A stretch of DNA of 27,270 nt from Alistipes sp. (GCA_022511355.1 JAFLRS010000006.1:1-27270), one strand, 5' to 3'; positions 14,835 through 23,831 are shown, counted from the stretch's first letter. Numbers and translations are program-made. The notes: a model not told the origin generated them from the letters alone.

Positions 14835-15800
14835 TTACAACTTGATGTCGTAAATCTGAACCACGCCCGCAAGTCTGCCCGCGGCATCGGTCACCAACAG
14901 CGAATTGACCTTATAACGGGTCATAAGACGTTCGGCCTCTATCAGTTTGGCATCCATGCCTATGCTCTTGGGGTTGCGCGTGGCTATATCCACGGCCCGA
15001 ATATCGAAAAAGTCCTTTCCGCGACGCTCCATAGCCCGACGAATGTCGCCGTCGGTGACTATTCCCTCGATGCGGTCGCCGTCGCAGATGACAATCAATC
15101 CCAAACCGCCGCGGCTCACGGCATGAATCATATCCTTCGCCGAGCAGTCGCGACCCACAACCGGCAGATTCTCGCTGCGCATGATATTCTCCACCTTCAT
15201 CAGCAGACGGCGGCCCAAACTGCCGCCCGGATGCAGACGTGCGAAATCGACACTCGAAAATTCGCGCATCTTCATAAGAGCCACCGCCAAAGCGTCGCCC
15301 ATAGCTATCTGCGCCGTAGTGGAGGATGTAGGCGCCAGATGCAGAATGCAGGCCTCCTCGCGCACCGACACGTCAAGATGCACGCCGGCATTCTTCGCCA
15401 ACGACGATTCGCGGTTGCCGGTCATGGCAATCAGAGGATTGCCGTTGTCGTGGATGAAGGGGACTATCTTGAGAATCTCGTCGGTCTCGCCCGAATAGGA
15501 GAGAGCCACCACCACATCCTCGCGCGAAATCATTCCCAAATCGCCGTGGAACGCCTCGCCCGGATGCAGAAAGAAACTCGGAGTCCCGGTGCTGGCCAGC
15601 GTGGCCGCAATCTTGCGTCCGACCAGACCCGACTTGCCCATACCCGTAATTATCACCTTGCCGCTGCAGCCCAGTATGGTCTCGACCGCCGCCACGAACG
15701 ACTCGTCCAACGAACGTTCGAGCCGCTGCAAAGCCAGCGTTTCGGTGTGTATCGCACGGCGTGCGACCTCCAGAATATTCAGTTTTTCACTCTCGCCCAT
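14835..15800 (-). CDS. kdsD: Arabinose-5-phosphate isomerase
   Basis: KdsD (KpsF/GutQ family) interconverts ribulose 5-phosphate and arabinose 5-phosphate, the first step of Kdo synthesis. The 321-residue protein has a SIS sugar-isomerase domain (about 35-180) with TGMGKSGLVGRKIAATLASTG, LHPGEAFHGDLG and LSYSGETDE, then LAPTSSTTAQIAMGDALA, and two CBS domains (about 205-265 and 272-321) that probably bind a regulatory nucleotide. Length and architecture are standard. Its ATG overlaps the kdsA stop by one base (TAATG), so translation is coupled. It is the last gene of the lon-kdsB-kdsA-kdsD unit. Confidence 0.94.
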   Translation of the reverse strand: MGESEKLNILEVARRAIHTETLALQRLERSLDESFVAAVETILGCSGKVIITGMGKSGLVGRKIAATLASTGTPSFFLHPGEAFHGDLGMISREDVVVALSYSGETDEILKIVPFIHDNGNPLIAMTGNRESSLAKNAGVHLDVSVREEACILHLAPTSSTTAQIAMGDALAVALMKMREFSSVDFARLHPGGSLGRRLLMKVENIMRSENLPVVGRDCSAKDMIHAVSRGGLGLIVICDGDRIEGIVTDGDIRRAMERRGKDFFDIRAVDIATRNPKSIGMDAKLIEAERLMTRYKVNSLLVTDAAGRLAGVVQIYDIKL

Positions 15801-16555
15801 TACAGCAGTTGTTTAATCAGTTCCTCCAATTTGTCCAGCTCCAGCATATTGGGTCCGTCGCTCAGAGCCTCGTCGGGACGCGGATGCACCTCGAAAAAGT
15901 AACCCGTCGCTCCGAACGCCTTCGCCGCCAAAGCCATCGACGGCACATACTCGCGATTGCCGCCCGTCCGTCCGCCCGCCGCTCCGGGACGCTGCACCGA
16001 ATGGGTGCAGTCCATTATCACCGTGGGCGAAATTCCCAACATCTCGGGAATATTGCGGAAATCGACTACCAGATTGTTGTATCCGAACGAATTGCCGCGT
16101 TCGGTAAGCCATACGTCGGCTGCGCCCGCCTCCATCGCCTTCAGATAGGGATACTTCATGTCGGCTCCCGACAGAAACTGCGCCTTCTTCACATTCACTA
16201 TGCGGCCGGTACGTGCGGCGGCCGTCACCAAATCGGTCTGACGGCACAGAAACGCCGGTATCTGCAACACATCGGCAACCTCCGCCGACGGAGCCGCCTG
16301 CCACGGTTCGTGAATGTCGGTCAGAATGCGCAAACCCCACTTCGACTTCACATCGGCAAGCATACGCAATCCGCGCTCCATGCCCACCCCGCGATAGGAT
16401 GAACCCGACGTGCGGTTCGCCTTGTCGAACGACGCCTTGAATATGATTTCGGTGCCCAATCGGCCGTTTATCTCCTTAAGACGGCCCGCCACGCAATCCA
16501 ACAACGCGGCATCCTCGATAACGCACGGTCCTGCAATCAGTTTCATATCTTTCAC
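15800..16555 (-). CDS. kdsA: 3-deoxy-8-phosphooctulonate synthase
   Basis: KdsA condenses arabinose 5-phosphate with phosphoenolpyruvate to give Kdo-8-phosphate. The 251-residue product shows IAGPCVIED, FKASFDKANRTS, LTDIHEP, QIPAFLCRQTDL and KKAQFLSG, DCTHSVQRPG, FFEVHPRPDEALSDGPN. The Cys in GPCVIE, with the His, Glu and Asp further on, marks the metal-dependent class (as in Aquifex) rather than the E. coli type, which has Asn there. Start: GTG 16555 overlaps the kdsB stop by 4 nt (GTGA), but ATG 16546 (MKLIAGPC) is equally plausible because GTG starts are rare here. It is flanked tightly by kdsB and kdsD. Confidence 0.95.
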   Translation of the reverse strand: MKDMKLIAGPCVIEDAALLDCVAGRLKEINGRLGTEIIFKASFDKANRTSGSSYRGVGMERGLRMLADVKSKWGLRILTDIHEPWQAAPSAEVADVLQIPAFLCRQTDLVTAAARTGRIVNVKKAQFLSGADMKYPYLKAMEAGAADVWLTERGNSFGYNNLVVDFRNIPEMLGISPTVIMDCTHSVQRPGAAGGRTGGNREYVPSMALAAKAFGATGYFFEVHPRPDEALSDGPNMLELDKLEELIKQLL

Positions 16556-17313
16556 TCTATTATTCCGTTATGCGCACGCAGCCACTCTTCGGCGCGTGCC
16601 AAATCCTCGGGCGTGTCGATTCCGATGGTCTCCACATCGGTTATCCCCACCCCGATCCGGTATCCGTTCTCGAGCCATCGCAGCTGCTCCAGCGACTCCG
16701 CAAGCTCCAGCGGCGACTGAGGCAGCGACGTTATGCGGCGCAGCACATCGGCACGAAACGCATACATTCCGATATGCTTGTAGAAGGTGTGACACCCGAG
16801 CCATCGGCTGCGTTCGACGCCGCGCAAATAGGGAATCACCGAACGCGAAAAGTATACGGCCCGACCTTCGTTGTCGAGTACCACCTTCGGCGAATTGGGA
16901 TTCTCCAGCGCCGGCAACCCCTCATCGGCTCCGAACGGGCGCACCAGCGTGGCGATATCGGTCGAGGCATCGTCGAAGCAGCGCTTCACCGCCTCTATCT
17001 GGGAACGGCGGATGAATGGCTCGTCGCCCTGAACATTCACCACCGCATCGTACTCCGCACCCAACTTGCAATAGGCCTCCCAACAACGGTCGGTGCCGCT
17101 CTTGTGGTCGGGCGAAGTCATCACCGCACGGCCGCCGAACGACTCCACGGCTTCGAATATCCGCAGGTCGTCGGTCGCCACCACGGCATCCATTACCGCC
17201 GAAACCTGTTCGTAAACACGTTCCACAACGAGTTTGCCTCCCAGTACGGCCAGCGGTTTGCCCTCGAATCGGGTCGAGGCGTAACGCGCAGGTATTATGG
17301 CTACGAACTTCAT
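16552..17313 (-). CDS. kdsB: CMP-Kdo synthetase (3-deoxy-manno-octulosonate cytidylyltransferase)
   Basis: KdsB activates Kdo with CTP to CMP-Kdo, the donor for inner-core LPS. The 253-residue protein begins MKFVAIIPARYASTRFEGKPL, the nucleotide-binding signature, followed by VATDD, TSPDHKSGTDRC, VVNVQGDEPFI, HIGMYAFR and GIDTPEDLARAE, all typical. Length is normal (E. coli 248). It starts 6 nt after lon and overlaps kdsA by 4 nt, so lon, kdsB, kdsA and kdsD form one transcript. Confidence 0.96.
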   Translation of the reverse strand: MKFVAIIPARYASTRFEGKPLAVLGGKLVVERVYEQVSAVMDAVVATDDLRIFEAVESFGGRAVMTSPDHKSGTDRCWEAYCKLGAEYDAVVNVQGDEPFIRRSQIEAVKRCFDDASTDIATLVRPFGADEGLPALENPNSPKVVLDNEGRAVYFSRSVIPYLRGVERSRWLGCHTFYKHIGMYAFRADVLRRITSLPQSPLELAESLEQLRWLENGYRIGVGITDVETIGIDTPEDLARAEEWLRAHNGIIE

Positions 17314-17319
17314 ACTCCT

Positions 17320-19758
17320 CTACTGCTCAAGAGCCAGACGCAAAACATCTTCGTTAGTGCGCACATAGCTGAATTCCATACCCGCAACATATTCGGGCTT
17401 AATCTCTTCGATATCCTTGCGGTTCTCCTCGCACATGATGATATGCGAAATACCGGCACGCTTCGCCGCCAGAATCTTCTCCTTGATGCCGCCCACCGGA
17501 AGCACCCTGCCGCGCAAAGTGGTCTCGCCCGTCATGGCTATGCGTTCGCGAACCTTGCGGCCCGTGAAGGTGGAGACTATCGAAGTTATCATCGTAATGC
17601 CGGCCGAAGGTCCGTCTTTGGGCACCGCTCCCTCGGGAACGTGGATATTGAGGTCGAATTTCTCGAACTTCTCCCTGTCGATTCCCAACTCCCCGAAGTG
17701 CGACTTCACCCACTCGAATGCTATGGTCGCCGACTCCTTCATCACATCGCCCAGATTGCCCGTAAGACTCAAAGCGCCCTTGCCCGGAGTCAGCACCGAT
17801 TCGATGTAGAGAATGTCGCCGCCGACCTCGGTCCATGCCAGACCCGTAACCACACCGACCATATCCTTGATGTCGTAGCGGTCATTGAGGAATTTGGGTT
17901 TGCCGAGAATCTTCTCGATATCGGCCGGAGTCATCTCCGGCGAGAACTCCTCGCCGAAAGCCACGCTCTTGGCACGTGCTCGCGCCAGTTTGGCGATATT
18001 CTTATCGAGCGAACGGACTCCCGATTCGCGCGTATACTCCGAAATTATCTTCTCGACCGACTGCGGCGACAACGAAAGCTCCCCGGGCTTCAGACCGTGA
18101 GCCTCGCGCTGCTTCGGCAGCAGATGGTCTATGGCTATGCGTATCTTCTCCTCGAGAATGTATCCCGAAATGTTTATCAGCTCCATGCGGTCGCGCAGTG
18201 CAGGGGCTATCTTGCCCACATTGTTGGCCGTGGCTATGAACAGAACCTTCGACAAATCGTACTCCATGTCGATGTAGTTGTCGTGGAATGTCGTATTCTG
18301 TTCGGGGTCGAGCACCTCCAGCAGAGCGCTCGACGGGTCGCCGTGATTGGCCGCCGACACCTTGTCGATTTCGTCGAGAATGATTACCGGATTCGACGAA
18401 CCGCATCGTTTGATGGTTTCGATTACGCGTCCGGGCATCGAGCCTATATAAGTTCGGCGATGGCCGCGAATCTCCGACTCGTCATACATACCGCCCAGCG
18501 ATATGCGGCCGAACTTGCGTCCCAAAGCCGCAGCCACCGACTTTCCGAGCGAGGTTTTGCCCACTCCCGGAGGGCCGTAAAGACACAGAATCGGCGATTT
18601 GAGGTCGCCCTTGAGCTTGATGACCGCCAGATGTTCGAGTATGCGCTCCTTAACCTCGTCGAGACCGAAATGGTCGTCATCGAGCTGCTTGCGGGCGCAA
18701 TTGAGGTCCAGATTATCCTCCGTAACATCGTTCCACGGCAGCTCCAGCAGCAGCTGAAGATAGGTTATCTGCACCGTATATTCTGCCACGGCGGGATTCA
18801 GACGCTCCAGTTTCTGCAACTCCTTCTCGAACCGCTCACCGACTTCGGCAGGCCAGTTCTTCTTCGAAGCGGCCTCGCGCATCTCGTCGATTTCGGCATC
18901 GGCATTGTCGCCCAACTCCTCCTGAATGGTGCGCATCTGCTGCTGCAGATAGTAGTCGCGCTGCTGACGGTCGATCTCCTGCTTCACCTTGTCCTGAATC
19001 GAACGCTTCAATTCGGTGAGCTGCTGTTCGCGAATCAGTATCTCGAGCAGCTTGCGCGAACGGGCCAGCAGTCCCGGAGCCTCGAGCAGCGACTGACGGT
19101 CGTCATCCGACAGCTCCATGTTCGAACTTATGAAGTTCACGAGTCCGCGTTTCGAATCGATGTTCTTGATTGCGAACGCAGCCTCCTTGGGCATCGTGGG
19201 CGAAATGTTTATTATGTTGAGAGCCACATCCTTTATGGACTCTATAATGGCGTCGAACTCCACATTGCGGGCTCCCGGGTCGCTGTCGCACAGCGGCGTC
19301 ACGCGAGCCTTCATAAAGGGATTGAGCGATATGTATTCGCCCACCTCTATCTTGCTCAAACCGTGCAGAATGACGGTAAGATTGCCGTTCGGCATCTCCA
19401 GCACCTTCAGAATCGAAGCCGCCGTTCCCACCTTGTACATATCGTCGGGTGCGGGGTCCTCGACATCGCTGTTGCGCTGCAAAACCGCTCCGAGCATCCC
19501 GCCTTCCGATTCCACACTGCGCACCAAATGTATGCTCTTCTCGCGACCCACCGTTATGGGCGTAATCGCTCCCGGAAACAGCACCGAACTGCGCAGCGTA
19601 AGAATGGGCAGCATCTCGGGAACCTGCACCTCCTCGAGCGGAGAATCGCCACCCGTCACGATGGGAATGACCTGATGGCGGCCGTCCATAACATCGGGCA
19701 GGGCGTTCAGATCGTCGATAAACTCGAATGATTCGTTGTTATTTTGTTTTTTAGCCAT
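17320..19758 (-). CDS. lon: ATP-dependent protease Lon
   Basis: Lon is a hexameric AAA+ serine protease for damaged and regulatory proteins. The 812-residue protein has an N-terminal LON substrate domain (about 47-245), a coiled-coil stretch (about 250-320), the AAA+ module with Walker A GPPGVGKT (395-402) and Walker B VIILDEID (458-465), and a C-terminal protease domain. The catalytic dyad is S718 in KDGPSAG and K761 in GGIKEK. All key residues are present. It has a -7 box 20 nt upstream and leads the operon with the Kdo genes, so Kdo enzyme levels may follow lon expression. No heat-shock-type element was recognised. Confidence 0.97.
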   Translation of the reverse strand: MAKKQNNNESFEFIDDLNALPDVMDGRHQVIPIVTGGDSPLEEVQVPEMLPILTLRSSVLFPGAITPITVGREKSIHLVRSVESEGGMLGAVLQRNSDVEDPAPDDMYKVGTAASILKVLEMPNGNLTVILHGLSKIEVGEYISLNPFMKARVTPLCDSDPGARNVEFDAIIESIKDVALNIINISPTMPKEAAFAIKNIDSKRGLVNFISSNMELSDDDRQSLLEAPGLLARSRKLLEILIREQQLTELKRSIQDKVKQEIDRQQRDYYLQQQMRTIQEELGDNADAEIDEMREAASKKNWPAEVGERFEKELQKLERLNPAVAEYTVQITYLQLLLELPWNDVTEDNLDLNCARKQLDDDHFGLDEVKERILEHLAVIKLKGDLKSPILCLYGPPGVGKTSLGKSVAAALGRKFGRISLGGMYDESEIRGHRRTYIGSMPGRVIETIKRCGSSNPVIILDEIDKVSAANHGDPSSALLEVLDPEQNTTFHDNYIDMEYDLSKVLFIATANNVGKIAPALRDRMELINISGYILEEKIRIAIDHLLPKQREAHGLKPGELSLSPQSVEKIISEYTRESGVRSLDKNIAKLARARAKSVAFGEEFSPEMTPADIEKILGKPKFLNDRYDIKDMVGVVTGLAWTEVGGDILYIESVLTPGKGALSLTGNLGDVMKESATIAFEWVKSHFGELGIDREKFEKFDLNIHVPEGAVPKDGPSAGITMITSIVSTFTGRKVRERIAMTGETTLRGRVLPVGGIKEKILAAKRAGISHIIMCEENRKDIEEIKPEYVAGMEFSYVRTNEDVLRLALEQ

Positions 19759-19777
19759 AATTACGCATTTTAACTTG

Positions 19778-19785
19778 CAAAGATA
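19778..19785 (-). promoter_or_regulatory. -7 box of the lon operon promoter
   Basis: TATCTTTG on the minus strand is a perfect TAnnTTTG box 19 nt from the lon ATG, in the gap between lon and the mutS terminator. No TTTG is seen 19-21 nt upstream. The very short leader would be about 10-15 nt. Confidence 0.55.
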
Positions 19786-19873
19786 ACGATTTTTCGCGAA
19801 CAGTATTGCTGCTGCGACGGAAATTTGCGCATTACGGCCCTAACGGAGAATATTTCGCCGGAATCCGAAGACG

Positions 19874-19905
19874 AAAAACCCCCGCAGCCGCAATGAGCGC
19901 AGGGG
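19874..19905 (-). terminator. Intrinsic terminator of mutS
   Basis: On the minus strand CCCCTGC (19905-19899) and GCGGGGG (19885-19879) pair as a 7-bp GC-rich stem, one T-G wobble, with a 13-nt loop, followed by TTTTT (19878-19874). It lies 24 nt after the mutS stop and separates mutS from the lon operon. Confidence 0.75.
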
Positions 19906-19929
19906 CGGAAACCGACCGGACACGCGAAA

Positions 19930-22638
19930 TCAGAGTCCGGTTATCTTTTTGATTTCGTTGAGCTTGTTCAAAGCCTCGAGCGGCGTCAGCGAATTTATAT
20001 CCAAATCCTTTATTCGGTCGCGAATCTGCACCAAAACGGGGTCGTCCAAACGGAACATCGACAACTGCATCGAAGCCAATGCATCAGAACTCTCGACCGC
20101 CTCCCTCACTCCGGCACGCCGGCCTCCGCGCAAACGCGGACTGCGGCTCGGAACAATCTCGTTCGCACCGTAAACCTTCTCCAAATTCTCGAGGATTTCG
20201 TTGGCACGCGACACCACGCTGCGCGGCATTCCCGCCATCTGCGCCACGTGTATGCCGAACGAATGCTCCGTACCTCCGCGCACCAGCTTCCGCAAAAAGA
20301 CTATCGTATTGTCGACCTCCTTGACCGCCACATTGTAGTTGCGCACCCGCGGACACATCTGCTCCATCTCGTTAAGTTCGTGATAGTGAGTGGCAAACAG
20401 AGTCTTGGCGCGCGCCGAAGGATGATTGTGCAGATACTCCACCATAGCCCATGCAATCGAGATTCCGTCGTAGGTGCTCGTACCCCGTCCGATTTCGTCG
20501 AGCAGCACCAGACTGCGGTCGGAAATGTTGTTGAGAATCGACGCCGACTCCAACATCTCGACCATGAACGTGGACTCGCCCTGCGAAATGTTGTCGGATG
20601 CGCCCACACGCGTGAATATCTTGTCTACCAGTCCGATATGCGCCGACGCGGCCGGCACGAACGAACCCATCTGGGCCATCAGCACGATGAGCGCCGTCTG
20701 ACGCAGCAATGCCGATTTACCCGACATATTGGGACCCGTAATCATCATTATCTGCTGCGTGTCGTCGTCGAGCATCACGTCGTTGGGAATATACTCCTCG
20801 CCCGCAGGAAGCAGCGTCTCGATAACCGGATGACGACCCTCGCGAATATCTATGCGGCGGCCATCGTCGATGACCGGACGGACATACTTCCGTTCGGCAG
20901 CCGTTACCGCGAACGAATGCAGACAGTCCAGCACGGCAACCGCATGAGCATCGGCAAGCAGCGTCTTCAAATGACGCGACACATACCCTATCAACTCGCC
21001 GTAGATGCGCTGTTCAATCTCGACAATACGCCCTTCGGCTCCCAAAATCTTCTCTTCGTACTCTTTGAGTTCGGTCGTAATATAACGCTCGGCACCGGTA
21101 AGGGTCTGCTTGCGAACCCACTCCTGCGGAACCTTGTCCCGATGCGTGTTGCGCACCTCGATATAGTAGCCGAAGACGTTGTTGTAGCCTATCTTGAGCG
21201 ACGGAATGCCCGTAACCTCGCTCTCGCGCTGCTGAATGAGGTTCAAAACATCCTTGCCGTTGGTCGCTATGCGGCGCAGATCGTCCAGTTCGGCATCCAC
21301 GCCGTCGGCTATGATGCCGCCCTTCTGTATCTGATTGGTCGCAGGGTCGGGATAGAGCGTACTCTCCAAATGACGACGCACATCCTCCAGAATATCCATC
21401 CGCGAGGCTATCTCGTGCATGACATCGCTGTCGGTCGACTCCAACAAAGCCTTCAGCGTCTCCAACGCCGCCAAGGAGTTCTTCAACTGTATGAACTCCC
21501 GAGGCAAAACCCGCAGCGAAGCTATGCGCGACGAAATGCGTTCGATATCGCCGATAAGCGACACCGCATCACCCGCAGCCTCCGAAAATTCGCGGTCGTT
21601 CACAAAATACTCCACCGCATCGAAACGACGGTTTATCAGTGCGGCATCCATAATCGGCATGGCTATCCACCGCTTCAGCAGACGGCCGCCCATAGGCGTA
21701 AGCGTGCGGTCGATAACGTCGGCGAACGAACCCTTGCGATTGACTCCGTTCGAGGAGAAAAGCTCCAGATTGCGAATCGTGAAACGGTCTATCCAGACGT
21801 AATCCTCACGGTCGATACGCGAAATCGAAGATATGTGGCCTATGTCGTGATGTTCGGTAAACTCCAGATAGTAGAGAACAGCTCCCGCTGCCGCAATCGC
21901 CTGACCCATATCCTCGATGCCGAATCCCTTGAGATTGGAGGTCCCGAACTGCTTGCACAGCTTTTCGCGGTTCACATCGGTCGAGAAGACCCACTCCTCG
22001 AGGCGGTAGGTGTAGAGCTTCGAACCGAACGCCTCGCGAAAACGGTCCTCGTAACCGCGCTGATAGATAACCTCTTTGGGAGCGAAGCTCGAAATAAGTT
22101 TGTCGATATAGCGGTCATCGCCTTCGGCCGTGCAGAATTCGCCGGTCGAGACATCGAGAAAGGCTATGCCCGTAGTGTCGCCGTGACCGAACGCCACCGA
22201 CGCAAGCCATGTATTCTCCTTGGTGGCCAGCACCGAATTGTCGCCAATAACGACTCCGGGAGTCACCAGTTCGACTATTCCGCGCTTGACCAGACCCTTC
22301 ACGGTTTTGGGGTCCTCGAGCTGCTCGCATACGGCTACACGTTCGCCCGCACGCACCAACTTGGGCATATAGGAGTCGATGGCATGATAGGGAAAGCCCG
22401 CCATCTCGATGCTTGCGGCCGCACCGTTGGCACGTCGGGTAAGCGTAATGCCGAGGATTCCGCTGGCCCTCACGGCATCGGAGCCGTAAGTCTCATAGAA
22501 GTCACCCACGCGGAAGAGCAGAATCGCATCGGGATGCATCGCCTTCACCGCGTAATACTGCTTCATCAGCGGGGTTTCGAGATGTTTTTTCTCCGATTTT
22601 TTATTATCGGCCTTAGGCTGACCGGACTCGTTTTTCAT
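19930..22638 (-). CDS. mutS: DNA mismatch repair protein MutS
   Basis: MutS recognises mismatches and small loops and recruits MutL. The 902-residue protein has a Lys-rich N-terminal extension (about 1-20), then the mismatch-contact motif F47-Y-E49 (Phe wedges into DNA). Connector, lever and clamp regions follow, then the ABC-type ATPase with Walker A GPNMSGKS (635-642) and Walker B LVLLDEIGRGTSTYDG (D714, E715). The C-terminus carries the helix-turn-helix dimer segment (ending LTPLEALNKLNEIKK). It is about 40-50 residues longer than E. coli MutS (853), mainly at the N-terminus and in an Arg/Gly-rich insert near 825-840. It has its own terminator. No clean promoter is seen upstream. Confidence 0.97.
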   Translation of the reverse strand: MKNESGQPKADNKKSEKKHLETPLMKQYYAVKAMHPDAILLFRVGDFYETYGSDAVRASGILGITLTRRANGAAASIEMAGFPYHAIDSYMPKLVRAGERVAVCEQLEDPKTVKGLVKRGIVELVTPGVVIGDNSVLATKENTWLASVAFGHGDTTGIAFLDVSTGEFCTAEGDDRYIDKLISSFAPKEVIYQRGYEDRFREAFGSKLYTYRLEEWVFSTDVNREKLCKQFGTSNLKGFGIEDMGQAIAAAGAVLYYLEFTEHHDIGHISSISRIDREDYVWIDRFTIRNLELFSSNGVNRKGSFADVIDRTLTPMGGRLLKRWIAMPIMDAALINRRFDAVEYFVNDREFSEAAGDAVSLIGDIERISSRIASLRVLPREFIQLKNSLAALETLKALLESTDSDVMHEIASRMDILEDVRRHLESTLYPDPATNQIQKGGIIADGVDAELDDLRRIATNGKDVLNLIQQRESEVTGIPSLKIGYNNVFGYYIEVRNTHRDKVPQEWVRKQTLTGAERYITTELKEYEEKILGAEGRIVEIEQRIYGELIGYVSRHLKTLLADAHAVAVLDCLHSFAVTAAERKYVRPVIDDGRRIDIREGRHPVIETLLPAGEEYIPNDVMLDDDTQQIMMITGPNMSGKSALLRQTALIVLMAQMGSFVPAASAHIGLVDKIFTRVGASDNISQGESTFMVEMLESASILNNISDRSLVLLDEIGRGTSTYDGISIAWAMVEYLHNHPSARAKTLFATHYHELNEMEQMCPRVRNYNVAVKEVDNTIVFLRKLVRGGTEHSFGIHVAQMAGMPRSVVSRANEILENLEKVYGANEIVPSRSPRLRGGRRAGVREAVESSDALASMQLSMFRLDDPVLVQIRDRIKDLDINSLTPLEALNKLNEIKKITGL

Positions 22639-22680
22639 TCAGTTGTATTTACCCTTTTTTTGAATTTTGCTGCATTATCC

Positions 22681-22716
22681 ATTGCGGGCAGGGCGCACTG
22701 CATCCCTGCCCGCAAT
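22681..22716 (-). other. Perfect 13-bp hairpin between the GIN gene and mutS
   Basis: ATTGCGGGCAGGG (22681-22693) and CCCTGCCCGCAAT (22704-22716) form a flawless 13-bp stem with a 10-nt loop. It starts 24 nt after the stop of the GIN-domain gene and 43 nt before mutS. No T-run follows on the minus strand, so it is not a canonical intrinsic terminator. It could be an mRNA-stabilising or factor-dependent end. Its position argues that the two genes have separate transcripts or differential stability. Confidence 0.7.
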
Positions 22717-22739
22717 CATCATACTGCCGGACTATGCTG

Positions 22740-23831
22740 TCAGCGGGAGGTCTCCTCCGTGCCGTTGGCAGGCAGAAATTTGGTAGCGGCCTGATCCTTA
22801 ATCAGAATCGAATCCATGCGCGTACCCTGCGGATATGTCACGCTGCTGGTTCCGCGCGCATCGATTTTGAGCTTGCCGCCACAGCGGACCACATACACAT
22901 TGGCTGCATCCGTCGCCTTGACATTGACATTGCCGCGGCAATCGATTTCGGCGTTGCTGTTGCCCGCAATCTGACACGTGGCCGAAGCCTGAGTCTCGAA
23001 ATCGCTGTTGCGGAAGTAGCACTTGTCGCCGGTCTTGAGCGTGAGAGTCTTGCACATTCCGCTGAGGAATGCGTTGCTCGACTTGCTCATGGTCAGAGCC
23101 AGTTTGTTGCACTGCAGCGAACCGGTCATCAGCGCATTGTCGTTAAGCGAAACGACTGCATCGCCGGCACTCTTGACGTCGGCCTTGGTGTTGCCCGACA
23201 TGGTCACCTTCAAGCCCTTCACATCCTCGAGCCGCGCTCCGTCGAACGAACTGTCGCCCGAAGCCGTCAGCGTAAGTTTGCCGCACCGTCCCGCGGTCGC
23301 TTCGAATATGGAACCGCTCTTCTCCGACACGGTGAGCTGCGTGCAGACGAGCGAACAGTGAAGCTGCGCTCCGTGCTGCAGCGATACATTCACCGTCGCC
23401 GCATTCAAATCGGCGGTCATGCTGCAATCGCCGTCGAGCGATATCGAGAGCTTTTTGCCGGTAATCTGCTGTGCGGTGGTGATGTTGGAGTCGCCCGAAA
23501 CGCTCAGCGACTCGAGCCAGCGCGACGACAGATGAAGCACTGCACGCGGAGAGTCGCTTATAAGCCTCTTCGAAGCTTTTTTGTAGGATGCCGTAACCGA
23601 TGTGCCCTTGTATTCGAGCGAGAGTTTCTCCATGAGTTCGGCCGGAGCCTCGATATAAATCGAGTCGGTGTAGATATCGTCGAACACGATATCCATGGAG
23701 GATTTGACGGTCACGCTTTTGTAGCCGGTCGCGCCCTGAATCGTGCGCGTTGCCGCAGCAGGCTGGGCGCACACGGCGGCAGCCGAGAACAGAAGAGTCG
23801 CAAAAATTGCGAATACGGTTTGTTTCTTCAT
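22740..23831 (-). CDS. Exported GIN-domain (DUF2807) beta-solenoid protein
   Basis: A 363-residue exported protein with a clear signal peptide (1-22, ending AVCAQ). The start GATGYKSVTVKSSMDIVF and the following strands fit the DUF2807 'head GIN' family, found mostly in Bacteroidota envelopes, annotated as putative adhesin and of unknown role. From about residue 105 the protein repeats a 19-20-residue unit (pattern x-L-x-V/L-x, then S/G-x-S/N-x-A), as expected for a right-handed beta-helix. Ten Cys occur in the mature part, six of them at one rung position (163, 183, 241, 260, 298, 317). The C-terminus is ordinary, without a type IX sorting domain. It is preceded by a -7 box and a hairpin-rich leader. 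Confidence 0.82.
   Translation of the reverse strand: MKKQTVFAIFATLLFSAAAVCAQPAAATRTIQGATGYKSVTVKSSMDIVFDDIYTDSIYIEAPAELMEKLSLEYKGTSVTASYKKASKRLISDSPRAVLHLSSRWLESLSVSGDSNITTAQQITGKKLSISLDGDCSMTADLNAATVNVSLQHGAQLHCSLVCTQLTVSEKSGSIFEATAGRCGKLTLTASGDSSFDGARLEDVKGLKVTMSGNTKADVKSAGDAVVSLNDNALMTGSLQCNKLALTMSKSSNAFLSGMCKTLTLKTGDKCYFRNSDFETQASATCQIAGNSNAEIDCRGNVNVKATDAANVYVVRCGGKLKIDARGTSSVTYPQGTRMDSILIKDQAATKFLPANGTEETSR

Noticed and set aside
16570..19731. A 1053-codon open frame on the plus strand, antisense to lon and kdsB
   Set aside because: It is a shadow of the strongly biased codon use of the minus-strand genes, which avoid TTA, CTA and TCA. The translation is low-complexity (rich in His, Arg, Leu) and resembles no protein family, while lon and kdsB are unambiguous.
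20248..22794. An 848-codon open frame antisense to mutS
   Set aside because: Same codon-bias effect. MutS motifs are complete on the minus strand, and the antisense product shows no recognisable domain.
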